From: Chionis minor
Lineage: Eukaryota > Chordata > Aves > Charadriiformes > Chionididae
Assembly (NCBI GenBank): GCA_013398295.1
Contig: VZSF01001891.1
Coordinates: 992,001-1,056,000 of the forward strand
Reading direction: 5' to 3'
DNA: 64,000 bases
Positions 13,563-27,110 of the stretch are shown here, in pieces. The notes under the pieces were generated by a model. The model did no database searches, was not told the DNA's origin, and saw only the letters and a list, made by a program, of their open reading frames with translations. Within the stretch, counting starts at the first letter, position 1. Each line of letters opens with the position of its first letter. The translations under genes were made by a program, and so were the position numbers.

Positions 13563-16500
13563 AGTCTTCTGCACCCAAGGCAAAAGAGTTCGGGGGTTGA
13601 CAGTTGAGCACCAATCCAAGATGCTGGGACACCACAGCTAAGGGATGCCAAAGTATAGCAAGTGACAAAGAGCTTCTCCTCTGCGGGAGGAAGATGCCCC
13701 AAGATGAAGAGAAAAGGCTGATTGATTTATCTTGGTATCCTGTTCTCTTTAATGAAACTGCAGAATGATTACAGACTAAGGTAGGGATATCAAATAAAGG
13801 AATTATTAGATCCATGAGACAAGCAACAAAATAGATTGAGCTGAGCTCCAAAATTAAGGTGTCAACCAGAAACGATTACTTATCCTGGCTTTTCTCTGGG
13901 TTTGAATTAAGGATAGTTAACTTCAACAACATTAGTTACTAGGAATGGTGAGAATGACTAATGCTGTATAAGTAAATTCATTTTACATCTGGTCTTTGAA
14001 TGTGTTTTGCTGCATTTTGACCAGGAACGCCTCTACCTTAGTACACGTGGACAAATCCCCAGATGAAGCAGGGCAGCAAAGTCAGCTGTAAATCTGACCC
14101 AGAGTATTTGTACTGCATTTTTCATGTATGGATATTTTTAACAAATAAGGCTGTCTCAGGAAAGGGATTCCAATACAAAAGCAATAAAAAAGGTCCCTGT
14201 GGTGGCTCAGCAAATGTTTGTTTGAATGAGTTCATATGGGCTGCATTTGTGCCAGTTCTCCACTTCCTCTCCTCAGGTGTTTGTGTAACTGAGATTTAAT
14301 CAAATATTCCTGAAAACACACTCACCCAGCTCCTCAAGCAAGCTCTAAATCAGCAGCCTCATGGTAGGAAATGAACTGCGGCACCTGAGCTGCAAAGGCT
14401 GTGCTTCTGCCAGCAATCACCAAACCACAGCTCCAATTTCAAATTTTACACATCAGCCAGCCAGCCACAGCGTAAACTCAAATTGCAGCTGACTTAGGGA
14501 CACTCATAGACGGAAAAAGGCTGCATTTGTCAAATAAATGAGCTATTAGAAAGTATTTGCTCAGTTCAGTTCCCCAATTTGCAGGTGAGAGAGAACAGGA
14601 TTATATCTGAAGAAGCAGTTGCACCTATGAAGCATAGATGTCGTTGGACCTGCCTGGGGCCAGCCCTGCAGGTCCCATGGGTGCCTCCATCCACATCTCC
14701 TGCAGGACATCCCACCATCGTGCTCAGCCACGTGGCTTGAGCGTAAGCCCCCAGCAAAGCGGCACTGACCTACTAAGGACTGAGCCTGGTGTTTAAAATA
14801 AGAATAAGAAGAGCTGTGCAAGGAAAGCACAAATCAAGCCACACTTACTGGGCAAATTCAGGTCCTGAGGCAACAATCTCCTTAATGGGTGTGATTTATG
14901 AAGGCATTTCCCAAAAGACATTTATTCTGCTCAGGTCAAAGGATCAGCTAGTCCCATACTAGCCAGGGAAGGGAAACAATAGAGCGATTGCTGCCTGTTC
15001 AGCTCCCCTAGATCCTCTCCCTTCTGATCCTCCTGCAGAGGACACCGACTTAGGACACTCATTTTTAAATGCTCATCTCTCACTCTCCTCTACAACCGAA
15101 GACAGCTACAGACGTCATTTCTGTGACATTGCCAAAGTACACCCAGTTGCTGAGGATATGGTAGAGGCAGGGGCAGGGCAAAATGGAGCAAAGTCTTAAA
15201 TAAGAATAATAATAATAAAAATGGTGGCCAGGAAATAGTTGTTTGAGTTGTACAGAGTCAGCTTTGAAAAGCAGGAGAAGGACTGGGAAGAAGACTGCTT
15301 TTTTTCCTCTGCGCAAGGTTATGTTCCCCTATATTTTACCCACCAACACTGTGATTCTATTTCTAAGCCTAATAAATTTCCCACAGAAGCCCTATTCATT
15401 CTTAAACCTATGACTGCTGATTCAGGGAACTGTCATGTTTTTCCATGCCAGCATCAGTTCGCATAGTACTAAAAAAAGCAGGATAAGGACTAGAAAATAA
15501 AAGGCAACATCGTGCTTTTACCCAAAAGAAAGAGACAGCTTGGGGGGACTTGACAGTCTTATTTTGCTGATCATCAGCCTCTGCAATAGGCTGTGCAACC
15601 AATTAACGAAGTGCAGGCTGCAAGAGCCATGATTTCACAAGAAGTGTAACCTCTGTTGTGCTAAGATTTCAAGCTAAGCGTGGGGTCTAATTCTCCCCAT
15701 CACAGTTCCAGTTCATCGCAGTGAATTGCTGAATATCTGTGCTGTTCTCAGGCCGAGAAAACCACTCAAATGTGGATATCTGAGGTGGTAAGAACATGGC
15801 AGGCACCCCTACACTGTCCCAAGGACCACGGTATGGATTCCCACAAACAATGTGACACTTTCAGACCAGAAAAAAAGGGAATTCTTTTTCTTCTTGCTTT
15901 GAAGCAGATGCCATCTTTATCTCAGCAAGACACTTATTTTCCCTTTGCAAATAGAGAACAAGATTCTCTCTTCCATCGCACAACACGTGGTACCACCAGG
16001 GAGAGCGTTTGCAGCCCCACAACATCCCCAGCTCCTGGCATCGAAGGACCATTTCAAAGCACACAGCACACCAGGCTACCCTGCCTCTGGGCAACCTCCA
16101 AACCTGCCAAGAGGATTTCAGCAAAAATGCTGCGTGTTTTTTTGATCCTGACATCTGGTCAGGAGTGAGCGGAGCAGTACCACCAAACACTGCTATTTTG
16201 CCATCCAGAACCAGCCAGCCTCACACCCTTCTCCCACGAGCCCCCGTTTCCGCAGGCAGCCTCACCTGCCTCCTGACACTCCTGTCATTTCCTCTGTTCA
16301 CATTTTCCTTTTAGAAAAATCAGTGATATAGGTCAAATTTGAAACATTTTATTTCACTGGCCCTTTTTCCCTTGAGTCCGCTCTTGACGTGCTTCTCTCC
16401 CCCCAACGCAGTGTGTGTCACTGTGCTAAGAGAAATAATAATTAATGCACAAATATTCAAAGGTCAATAGGCTGAACAACAAGAATTGCTGCATTTGTAC

Positions 16501-19500
16501 ATATTCCCTTTTTCTAAGGTTAGTTCTCTCATAATAGAAGCCTTGGAATTCTCTTTGAAGCTATTTTAATTGGGGAAGAGCTGGCTCTTGCCAGCTGTAA
16601 TAACATTGATGTTTGTCATCGAAGACTTGTCTTTTGATTTGGTTTGCCTTTCTGCTGATACAATTTGCTAAGTGCCCAATCTCACCTTATTTTATTTATT
16701 GTCTCTACTCAAGCAATGGCTACAAGTTAATTACAGTTTGCTTTTTGTAACCCAAAAACATGTTGTAAAATGTTTTTATCAGTGATCAAATCCTTGGATT
16801 TCTCTGTTAATTGTGACCTGGCTTAATCACAAAGAGTATTCCAATTCAGTAGACAATTTCTCCAGCTTATCTTTGCGGTCACAAGCCATGTTTCGCTGGC
16901 AGAAAGTGAGACAAAACCATTAAGTGTGCTTTGGGAATGACATCTGATCTCTGTATCAAGTGTTCTCCATTTAAATATACCACCATTTCTACTATTAAAA
17001 GAACCAGAGCAGCAGCCCAGCCTTTTTGTAATAATTTATAACCTCTCAGCATCTAAGAGCGTATTATACAGAAACCGCCGCACGATCCATCTCCACCCTG
17101 CACAGACTCAACTTTTGTTGGCAGATTTGTCAATCATGTTTATAGGCTCCTTTCTGCCATACAGTCAGGAATTCTCATCCTATTTTGATCTGTGTCATAA
17201 AAATGTACTAGGGCTGATATACACCCAAGGACTTTCTGTTGATTTGTTTCTGTCATGCAAGCTATGTCTAATTTATGTAGAACTTATCTCATTCTATTAG
17301 ATCACTTTGTAATCATATTTAATTTAGATTTATTCCCGACAGTTCAGGCTGGCTCCAGGCATTTAATTAAATTTTGCCCTCTTAAGCCACTTAGTCAGTC
17401 TAGATTTCAAACACGATGTAGTTTTTCCTTGGACAGCTCTTTTCTACCCATAACCTTTGAATTGGTAATTTGTGCATCTTACCTGATATTTTCAAGAACT
17501 CCTTGAAAACCTGGCCTTGATGCTGCACAGTGCGAGCACCAGATGAAAAGCCCAGGGAGAGGATACAGAGCCCCATCCAGCCATGCTTTAATGCCACTTA
17601 GACACCATTTTACCACGCATAGAAACCTGGAATTGCGACTACCGAGTCAAACGCAGCACGAAGGGTGAGGCCAAAAGTAGGGATTGTTAAGCTAATAGAC
17701 TACGCTACTAAATTACAAATTTGGTTTGGCTTTGAAGACTTGAACTGGGAATTAAAAGATGCCTTTCATGAAAACTTGAGCAGAAAAAATTGGTTGAAAA
17801 ATTATAAAATGCAATCAATAATTCAAATTATTTTTCTTCAAGATGATTGCCCTTTGGAGATGGACGTGAAAGTATTCAGAAAAAGAATAAAAATATATAA
17901 CTGAAGATTAGGATTAGAAAACAACTTTAAATACAGCGTTCATTAACTAGTTTGTTTTTCTTCCCTGATTTTCATTAATAAGCAGAAAGCCTTTGCATGA
18001 ACAGGACTCCTGATGGTATCTTAAGAATTCTTCCTCTCTTGCTGATTACTGACATTGTCTTTCTCCTTCTGCTGTTACTGACAAATTGCACTATTTCAGA
18101 AGACACACTTTAAATTTCCTTTTGTCCTGCAATTTGCCTCACCTTTGTTCCTCAGACTTGAACAAAACCCTTCAAGTCTCATGTATGCTCTCCTCCCACA
18201 CGCAAGTCCTCCCTGTTAATTTTTCCTGCCACTCTATCAAAGTTTGGTATCATTAAGATGCAGACAAGACATGACTTCGTAATAGCCACGCACTGCTGCA
18301 CATTTTATTTTAGTTTGGGGTTCCTAAAGCACTTAGACAACCTGTCTGCTGCTTTCTTGTTCGTGCTCACGGCAGTCCGCACTGCAGAGACAGCTGGGCT
18401 TATCATAATGCAAGTTCGGCGAGAAACTAGTCCCTTAAATTCCACTAATATATCTTAATTTTTCACCCAGCAATATGATATATGGTGCCAATATAATTCA
18501 ATCTTCTTACATTTTTCACAAGTTAAATAAATCATAGCAAGATAGGGTCCTTCAACCACCATATTTTACTCCGCATGCAAATCTCCTTCAAATAGAGGCA
18601 GACCAAACCCTACATCCCACTTTATTAGCTTCAAGGGATGTGAAACCAGGTAAACGTGCAACCCAGGAATCAGCATGCTGATGGACACGGGCAGCCCACT
18701 CAGGTTAGCACCCCTTCTCTGCACGTTATGATTCCAGAGGAAGGCATAAGAAACTTTTTGCTAAGAATTACCTGTCTAGAAGGATCTTTCCTGCTGCTCC
18801 TAAAGCTCAGGCACTGGAATAAGAATGCTTATACCCCTTCCTGAATTCTTGATTTTCTTTTTAAGGCAAACCAATTGCTTCAACCCTTCCTCCCCCAACC
18901 CAGTGCATTCACAGCATCCACAAAAATGTCTGGACCATTTTAACACCAACATCTTGCTTTCAGCATGGCTTGGCAGAAGCAGTGACTGCCATGAAGGGCA
19001 TTTTCCCCAAACTGAAGGGTTTCTGAAGGGTTAAGGAATGCTCTGATTTACCATGTACCCCAACTCACAACCTCACAAACCCAGGATTCCTGTGCGCTGC
19101 TGGATTGCAGCAGTGTATTGCAGCACCCCAGGCTTACTGAACAAAAATATTGTAAAACTCTGTTTTTATTCTCACTCTTTTTATAGCATATGGAAGAGAG
19201 CAAATGGACAGTTGACACGAATAAACAGCCACCATTACAAGCAAAGATGGCAAAATGAGCCAGAGGTACAAGCACTATTGTTACCAGAGTAGTCATTTGT
19301 ATACCTCAACTTTCACAGCGGTTACTCTGTGAAAAACCACCACAGTGGTTTTAGGAATCATACACTTATATGAAACTTCTTTTGCGTTCCGTATTATAGC
19401 ATTTGGTGATTGCAAAAAAGTAGAAATCAAGAAAAATCTATTTCATTTACTTGCTTTCCAATTTTCCCTTCCTATCAGAGGTCATTTTGCTACAGAACAC

Positions 19501-22059
19501 TAGCTCTTCTACCTCTGGCAGAGCTGCTCTTTGTCATTTTCCTTTCATCATTTATTTTCAAAGCTGCGCTATAAACTTTCTATCAATGCATTACTAATAA
19601 TCTTAAGAGACTTTTATCAAGGAAAACCATAGGTTTCCATTGTCAAGAGGCCTTTCTCTGAACCTCAGGTGCTGACATTTTTTTGACAATTTATCTAAAG
19701 TCAATTGTCTTCTATTGACTTTTTTCAGCTGCTTCCAGAATGACGACACTTTTTAAGTCTGACAGTTCATCTGGCTTGCTATACTCTCTCTTTTTTTGGT
19801 TTTTCTCTACCTTACATAAATCTTGACAAAACCTACTGCACTTTGCTAACAATATCTCACTTCAAATGTGTTTTATTGCCATCAAAACCAAGAATCAACA
19901 AAAAATTTTTAAATGTTTTTGAGGTTCTAATTTGATAGCCAATTTAGGTATGTTTTCAATATTTTAACTTGTTGGACAGTGACATGTTACTTGCTCATAT
20001 CTCCCTTTAGGAATCACTAAGTGCTCACCCAGCAGCAAACCCTAGAAGATGCTGGAGATGGCACATGAGACACAATTGCTTTGTCCCCACTGAAGCCAGT
20101 AAGCGGTGGCTGTGTCCCTGGGGCATCCCCAATCCCTTTGATCCATCCAATTCCTCAGTTTCCAGCTGCTCTGAGGTCTTACTCTGCACTGTTTTACCTG
20201 ATAGCTCATTACAAAGTCTCCTCAGGTTCAGCAGTGAGAGAGATGAAAGCATCATTTACAGGCTTTGCTGAACTAGAGCCACATGTCTGTTTCCCTTCTG
20301 CAACATACTTTTTCTTCAATACAACTCCATTTTCCTACATGTTCTTTCATTCTTTATACACAAACAATTTGATCAAGTTTTACTCTACATTCTCTCCAAT
20401 AAGCCATTTCAAGATTTATTCCAACCTTACATTGCTGCAGTGTCACGTTAGGAAGCAAATTAAGTTTATTTTTATATCCCTTTCTTACAAGACTGACTGT
20501 TCAAACAGGCATCCCTTCCTTTTCTAAATACCCAATTTTCTTGTTCTCTTTCCAATTTACATCACCCTTGACTCCCTTCCTTTCTTCTGTGCCTTTGCAT
20601 TTTGTTCATCGTGGACTAATGAGGTCTTTCCTTCACAACATACTAATAACACCCACACACCACAGTCTGGACATCAAAGCAGCTCAGCTCTTCCAACCTC
20701 CCTCTCTCACACACACAGGAGTCCAGAAGATGCTTCAGAGCTCCTTGCCCCAAGCCAGAACGCAGCTTTATGGGGGCTGTAGCCACTCACTGCTTCAAGC
20801 AGAATGCAGCTTGAACGAGGGCTTGATGCCAAACAAGACAAGAGGGAAACTTTTAAAATTGCTGGATAATCTCTTCTTCTTTTCCCAAACTCTTCTCCCC
20901 ATCACATTTCTTGGGATGTTTCTGGCACACCTCAAATCCCATTGCAACTGCATGCCATGGATTTGCACCTATTGAGTGTAGCCATACCTACACTGGTAAG
21001 AAATCACTTTGCACCCCATAAAACATTTTTTTAACTATGACTTGCAGTTGCTAATTTTAAATTCATAGTCTGTCAACATTGAAAAGCCTTCTTCAGCAAC
21101 TTCTGCCGCATATGTTCTTAGCTATTACATCAAACCCTCCTCTGCTACATAAGAAGAGAACAAACAAATTCTAATCACATGCACAAATCTCCTTCCAATA
21201 TTTGCTGAGCACTAAATCAACTCTTTATCTTTCCTCTTATTATATCCCAGAATACTCTTAAAGCTCAAGAGAGACAGAAAATGAGAGAAGTGCAGAGTGT
21301 GCTAAAAGAAATGGGAGGGGACAGGACATTTTTTGAGTCAAGGGAGAAATCAGAGGTTTGAGTGATGGCTGACAACAGACTGGTTTGTTTAGGCTGAGGA
21401 GCCCAGCACCAGATTTGAACCTCACTAAAGTCTGAAGCTGATAACTAGACCAGAGCTGCGACAAATCTCTTGGGTAGAAAGGTTCATTATTATTAAAGCA
21501 GAAAGTGTATAGGAATTTTATGTAAGAGATGTAAGATAAAGAAAAGAGCCTGTCTCGTCTTTTGGCAGGCGCTGGCACAGCCTCTTTGCATTTTGATCTC
21601 CTCTAGGTTCTCATCTTTATTTATTTATGGCATGCTCGCAGCCTTAAAAATCTAGATCTGATTCTACACTTCTAAATGACTTAGGACTGAGATTCCCTTT
21701 GGCTTTTGATAGCAAAGGTGCCCCTAAGCAGGTATGAAATCTCTAATCTTTGCTCCTTGTGAACTCCCCAAAACCAAAATCTCCGGAGATCAGCATTTGA
21801 GTTCTGGCTATCAAACCCACCCAGCTCAGCATAAGGCAGCAGTGAGCGCCAGCATTGCCCTCCCACGCTTTAAGCCCGTGAATCCCTTTGCATGTTTTCA
21901 GACTTCACCAACCCAGAAGTAAAAAGAAATAGTGTGGCTGGGTAAGGAACACCCTTGTCGCTCCTCACACACGCTATGAACCCAACGTGATAGCCTGTAG
22001 GATGTCCCACTGATTTACAACTCACACCCCAACCCTTACCTCCATCCCCTCCCCCTTTT
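13563..22059. other. Gene-free non-coding stretch between CR1 copies
   Basis: No exon recognised. Mostly AT-rich unique sequence, with AATAAT-type simple sequence near 15200-15222. The most enhancer-like part is 16430-16900. Reading frames of up to 148 codons are hydrophobic or serine-rich translations of T-rich sequence and resemble no family. Confidence 0.6.
16430..16900. promoter_or_regulatory. Candidate conserved regulatory block
   Basis: Dense homeodomain, SOX and HNF/PBX-like words without low complexity: AATAATAATTAATGCACAAA, ATTTTAATTGGGGAAGAGC, TCATCGAAGACTTGTCTTTT, CAAGTTAATTACAGTTTG, CAGTGATCAAATCCTTGG and CTGTTAATTGTGACC. This is the kind of texture seen in deeply conserved non-coding elements near developmental genes. 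Conservation is unverified. Confidence 0.3.
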
Positions 22060-22113
22060 TATGGTTGGACTCGATGATCTTAAAGGTGTCTTCCAACCTA
22101 GGTGATTCTATGG
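22060..22113 (+). mobile_element. CR1 LINE fragment, extreme 3' tail
   Basis: About 54 bp matching the CR1 terminus: ATGGTTGGACTCGATGATCT, then CTTCCAACCTAGGTGATTCTATGG. It is a severely 5'-truncated insertion. Confidence 0.88.
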
Positions 22114-24927
22114 ATCTCTTGGCCAGAATTAGAGGCAGCAAGAGGCGTGTGGCTGTAGTAGGTAGAAAATGTCATAACGACACTGGATGCAAAGGGAATC
22201 CCTCACTCCGAGGCAAACTGCCTTTGCTTGCCCACGGCTCAGCTCCGGCAGTGGGGCTGAGGAAGAAGCAAGAGGTGGTCTCCAAGCCACTACAGAAGCA
22301 ATCAAATGAGAGTTGAAAGCCTGTTATCAAGATGGAAACTCAGAGAGAAACAGGATCTTTGAAATACATGAAGCCAACTGGAACAGTTTTAGGTTTTCCC
22401 TAAATAAGGTTTTCCCTAAAAAAAAAAAATAAAATTTCAGAAACCCCCACACAAATACAATCCCAGCGTTCAATCTGCAGCTTCACATGGACGCAGAGAT
22501 ACCCTGTTTTTTCCAGCTCCAAATCAGAATCTTGCAAGGAGAATGTATTTAATCTGCATTGCCAAATAAATTGCTATAAATAGCATACAAATCTGTGAGG
22601 AATATATAATGCTACCAAGAGAACTCCTTTATTTTATCTGAACTATTCTTTGCAGTTTTCATAATTTTCCTGACTGAATCCCACCAGCACTCTGCATTGC
22701 ATGAGGATTAACAAGCCCATGATGTTTTCTGGATTCCCAGAAATCATTGTTTCTAGAGTGTATTTGGAAGTTCACATAAAAAGCATGTTTCTGGTAGTAT
22801 AAAACGAAAACTAAACAGCATGGAAAGGTAACCGTGCCATAGCAGTCTGCAGATGGGCGCAGAACCCACAGTCCTGTACTGGTGAGCACCAGTAAACCCA
22901 CACATCATGTACAAAGGGTACACGAGAGGACACATTTATGGAGAGAAAAGGATGATGCTACACATCTAAGGGCAGAGATAGGGAGAGCACCCAGCACAAC
23001 TCTGCAACGAGCATCTTTGCTGGGTAGGCACTAACCACTGTCAGGGAGGAGCCATCAGCCTTTGGCAGCACCCAGGGAAGGATGAGTATGATTTGCTCCA
23101 TCCTTACTCACTCCGGATGAATTGCCCTTCTCAGCTCTGCTCATGCCAACCAGAGTTGGTCTGGAGTCATAATTAGTGCCTTTTACTGGTGTAATCGACT
23201 CTGAGGGCAGAAAGAATAAACTGGACGTTTGGGACGTGTCAATCAGCACACACCACAGATGATGCTTCTGACAACTTTCCCTGCAAATGCCAGGGCCTGA
23301 AGGCATCTACTAACTAGAGCAAAGGATGTCTAGACAAGAACGCTAAATTAAGTCAAGGGTGTTGGGAATGAGGAGTGCTCAAAGAGCACCTGATGGTGTA
23401 GGGAAAGAGCAAGGAAAAAGGTCCTTGGGGCGTGAAAGGGAGCTTCAACCTGCAAAGCAGCAGAAAACAGTAAAAAGCTTTCAGGATTCAGAGATGAGGC
23501 AGGAGATGAAAAAAAAAAAAAAAGAAAAGGACATTGGTGCATTGGTGTTCATGGGAGCGCTGGAGGAAAAAGATCCTTCTTGGAGAGGAAAGGAGAACTG
23601 CTGATGGGAAGGGGACCTTCATCCTTATAATCTAGCAATTTATGCTGGAAGTGACCTCTGGAGCCTGACAACCTGCTCAAACCAGGGCACAACCTGGTTG
23701 AGTTTACATGAAAATACATGCTGATTTTAGACTGGCAATACAGCGTATATTATGCTGCCCACATTTGTTATGAACTTTTTGTTCTTCAAATTCAGATTTC
23801 ATATGTATTTGCACATGGCCTATACAAAAGCAAACAAGCTTACCCTAGAAAGCCAAGCAGCCAAATCCTGCTAATTCCTGCTAATAACTGAGATTTCATT
23901 GCGAGTCGCTGAAGCTAAAAAAATTAGTGAGTAAACAAGCAAATAAGCCAAGCTGAAAAGCAGAGTATCACAAGCTGTTCTTTACTGGAGTTGTTACATT
24001 TCATGGACTTGTAGTTGCTTGTGGAAAGCAGCCACGTAATTTTCTACTGTCTTGTAGGGCGGTCGGAGGGAAGGAGGAGGACAGAGCCAGTAACTCATAT
24101 TGCCAGAATGGCTCCATCCCCCTCACCAGAGCAGCAACGTGCCACCTCCTGCCAACTGGTGAGCAATGGGGGAGGGCAAGTCCCAGCAAGACAAGGAAAA
24201 AATTTAGTAGGCTGCAAATTCAACACCATTTCTATAGGTCATGTTACATGGCCCGAGAGGAGACCGTTAGATCAAGTGACACAAAGCCATTAAGCACTGT
24301 ATTTCCCCAATGCAATTCGAGTAATGAAACACCTAGAGTTAGATGACTCTGTGCTGCTCTAGCCAGGAAATATCAAAGCTGTTGCTACTCGGGAGCTGTG
24401 CATGGATTGAAGGGGGCGATTCGTGTGAGCCAGCAGAGATACAGAGCCTGGGGCCAGATCTGCGCCCTGCAAGAGAAGGACACAGCCCAAACTGCTGCAG
24501 CAGACACACAAGTGAAAATGGGGTTGTGAGGAGCTCACCGAGCACCCGAAGGCACCCAGCTTCTCACGGTGCCCTTGTGGGAGAGCTGCATGTTTTTGAG
24601 GTGTCATTTTGCTGATGATCAAAAGTGATAGGCAAGCAAACATGCACCCCTGAGCGGCATTAGATGAATACGATAGCCGTTAAGCGACGGGATCAGAGCG
24701 GCTGCTGAAGCAGCAGCGCTCATGCCGACACCATCGGCTGTCTGCGGGCGAGCGGGAGGCTTTGCACCCTGCTGCAGCCAGCCTGGATTATCCCAGGGTA
24801 GGATGGGGAGTGACAGGGTGCCACATCTCATCTCTGCTCCAGTGCTAACGGACGGCAGGGTCAGTCCCAGGCTCACCCCTCTGCATTAAAAGGTTTCAAA
24901 GCAGGCTGCAGGGACACCTTCAAGCAG
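22114..24927. other. Non-coding stretch with one decayed CR1
   Basis: No exon recognised. It contains the old CR1 fragment at 23640-23702, an A-run near 23510-23523 and otherwise unique sequence. Confidence 0.6.
23640..23702 (-). mobile_element. Old, diverged CR1 fragment
   Basis: GCTGGAAGTGACCTCTGGAG, then CCTGCTCAAACCAGGGCACA, matches the antisense CR1 3' end (GGAAGGGACCTCTGGAG, CTGCTCAAAGCAGGG). The terminal ATTCTATG repeats are gone and the copy is decayed. Confidence 0.6.
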
Positions 24928-25170
24928 GAAGAGGGTGGTTTTAGAGTCGATATTAGGAAGAAATTTTTCACCATGAGGGTGGTGAGCCCCTGGCCCAGGT
25001 TGCCCAGAGAAGCTGTGGCTGCCCCATCCCTGGAGGTTCAAGGTAAGGTTCGACGGGGCTTGGAGCAACCTGGTCTAGTGGGAGGTGTCCCTGCCCAGGG
25101 CAGGAGGGTGGCACTGGATGGTCTTTAAGGTCCCTTCCAACCCAAACCATTCTATGATTATTCTACGATG
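24928..25170 (+). mobile_element. CR1 LINE fragment, 3' end, about 240 bp
   Basis: Forward CR1: GATATTAGGAAGAAATTTTT, GGTTGCCCAGAGAAGCTGTG, GGAGCAACCTGGTCTAGTGG, and the terminus CCAACCCAAACCATTCTATG followed by imperfect tail repeats. The wording resembles a different subfamily from the copies at 13.2, 53.9 and 54.7 kb (AGCTGTGGCTGCCCCATCCC form). Confidence 0.93.
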
Positions 25171-26731
25171 ACACCCAAGAAGCAGCGAGAGGCGAGATGC
25201 ACACACTGCCAGGGAACGCACCCCTTGGCAGGCAGCAGGTAAACGGACATGGAGGTTTCCCAGACACTCAGGCTCTCTCGCATACTCACAACCCCAAAAG
25301 ACAAAGCAAACACAGTGAAATACGTGGAGTTAAATGGTGACAGGGAAATGCAAACACAGACCAGATGCGCCTAAAGGTGAGAAACAACCTTAGCAACTGA
25401 TTGACAGCTTCACGTGGGTACAAAACACAGCTCCACTGCTCCTTCACCCAGGAGAAAGTTTCCAAAAAGTCTCTTTTTCTCAGCAATTCCCCAGTAGCAG
25501 GTTTGGGCAGCCTGGCGTGCAGCAGAGTACCTAAGGCTCTCCATTTCTCCTGCAGCATATAAATGCAGAATAACCACCCCTGCGCATCTTGACCCCCTCT
25601 TAATAACGCCGGGAGCAAGAGCGGGCAGGTTAATTGGCAGCGAGCCTGGTGAGAGGGAAGGCTGGAACAACCCCGCAGCGCTCCCCGCTGCTCCAGCCCC
25701 ACTCTGAACCCTCACACCCTCTCAGCACAGGAGGGCACTTTTTTTTTTCCAGTTTTCCTTTATGATTTCTTTTAAAAGCATCATACAAATATGAATCCAC
25801 GTGAAGCCCTTTTCATAAAAATACTGCTTGCCGATACCTGCTTCAAATGAAACGTTTCCTGTTATTCCATTGCTGTCGGTTGCTAAACCATGAACACCCT
25901 GAAATAATGAACATTGCCCAGGTCCAGCTACGTCCTGGGCAGGACATAGAGATACCCCCCAAAATTAGAGTGAGACAGGGAAAGGACAGAGACATGAAGA
26001 CGTCAGGAACTATAGAAGAGCTACAGGTGCTTCTGGTCTCCCTCTCATCCACCTGCTCCCCAGGGAAGCTGTTAAGCATCTGCCCCATAAGAGAGCAGAA
26101 GAAAAATAGTAAAAGTAGGAAAATTCTCATTTTTAGCTTAGGCTTGTTCTTTTGAAGGGAGGCCTCCACTCTTTTATTATATTTTTTCCAGACCTCAGGA
26201 TCTGATCACATCACTTTAGAAGTTTCCTTTTCTTCCCAGGAAGGTAAATCCCCGTCACTTTATTTCAAATGCTTGCACTTTAATATAAGCCACAGGCTAC
26301 TTCAGGAATTATATATATAAAAAAAAAAAAATGACACATCCAAAAAGATGAGGAAGTCAAATTATTTTCCCTGCTTTGATGTTTATTTGTGTTTTGTACT
26401 GCGGGGCACTTGTGCAATATGCACAGGAATGCCAGGAGAATGAGTGAATCCTGTTCAAGCAATTTAGAGGATGAAATGGTAAAAGGAATGGCTTTGAACT
26501 CAGCCCGATGGCACATTCGGAAATGCACTTTCTGATCTGCACATTGTCACTTTTCCCTGTCTTGGGTTTGTTACCACAAGTCTGGCCACAAACACGTAAG
26601 GCAGTACTGGGAGTGGGATATCACGCTGTTCCTTTCTGGCAGGGTTTGAAAAGGCAGCAGAGGAAGATTTGATACCAAAGAAATATGTGCCTCCTTTTTC
26701 TTCAGAGCCCCCTGGATTGAAAAACTGGAGG

Positions 26732-26800
26732 AGAAAAAAAAAAAAACAAAAAACAAACACACACACCAAACCCCAAACAAAAAAAAAACCCACCGCACCA
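26732..26800. repeat. A/CA-rich simple repeat
   Basis: Runs of A with interspersed C (AAACAAACACACACACC) over about 70 bp. Low complexity. Confidence 0.85.
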
Positions 26801-26879
26801 ACACTAAAACTAAATAAAAATTCTCGGTTTTTTACATAATTTACAAAATCGGTCCGAAGTTACAAGGGGAATGTGGAAG

Positions 26880-27110
26880 AAAGCTATGCAACTGCATGCT
26901 AATTTTATAAACGCCATAGCAATGTCAATGGTTTAGCTAAATAAACTTAAGTATTGCAACTATTAATTGAAATCCAAGCCTTGGCTAATGTGAATTAGTG
27001 CTGGATTATAATGCTATATCATGATAAGCAGCTTGGAAATATTTCAAACAGATGTGGAAAGTTGTTCTCCATTAGATGATAAATACTATTAACAGATAAA
27101 AAAAACCCAT
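26880..27110. promoter_or_regulatory. Candidate conserved regulatory block
   Basis: Contains ATGCTAATTTTATAAACG, GTATTGCAACTATTAATTG, GCTAATGTGAATTAGTGC, TGGATTATAATGC and CATTAGATGATAAATAC: repeated TAAT cores in both orientations with no simple-sequence character. Enhancer-like by composition only. Confidence 0.27.
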
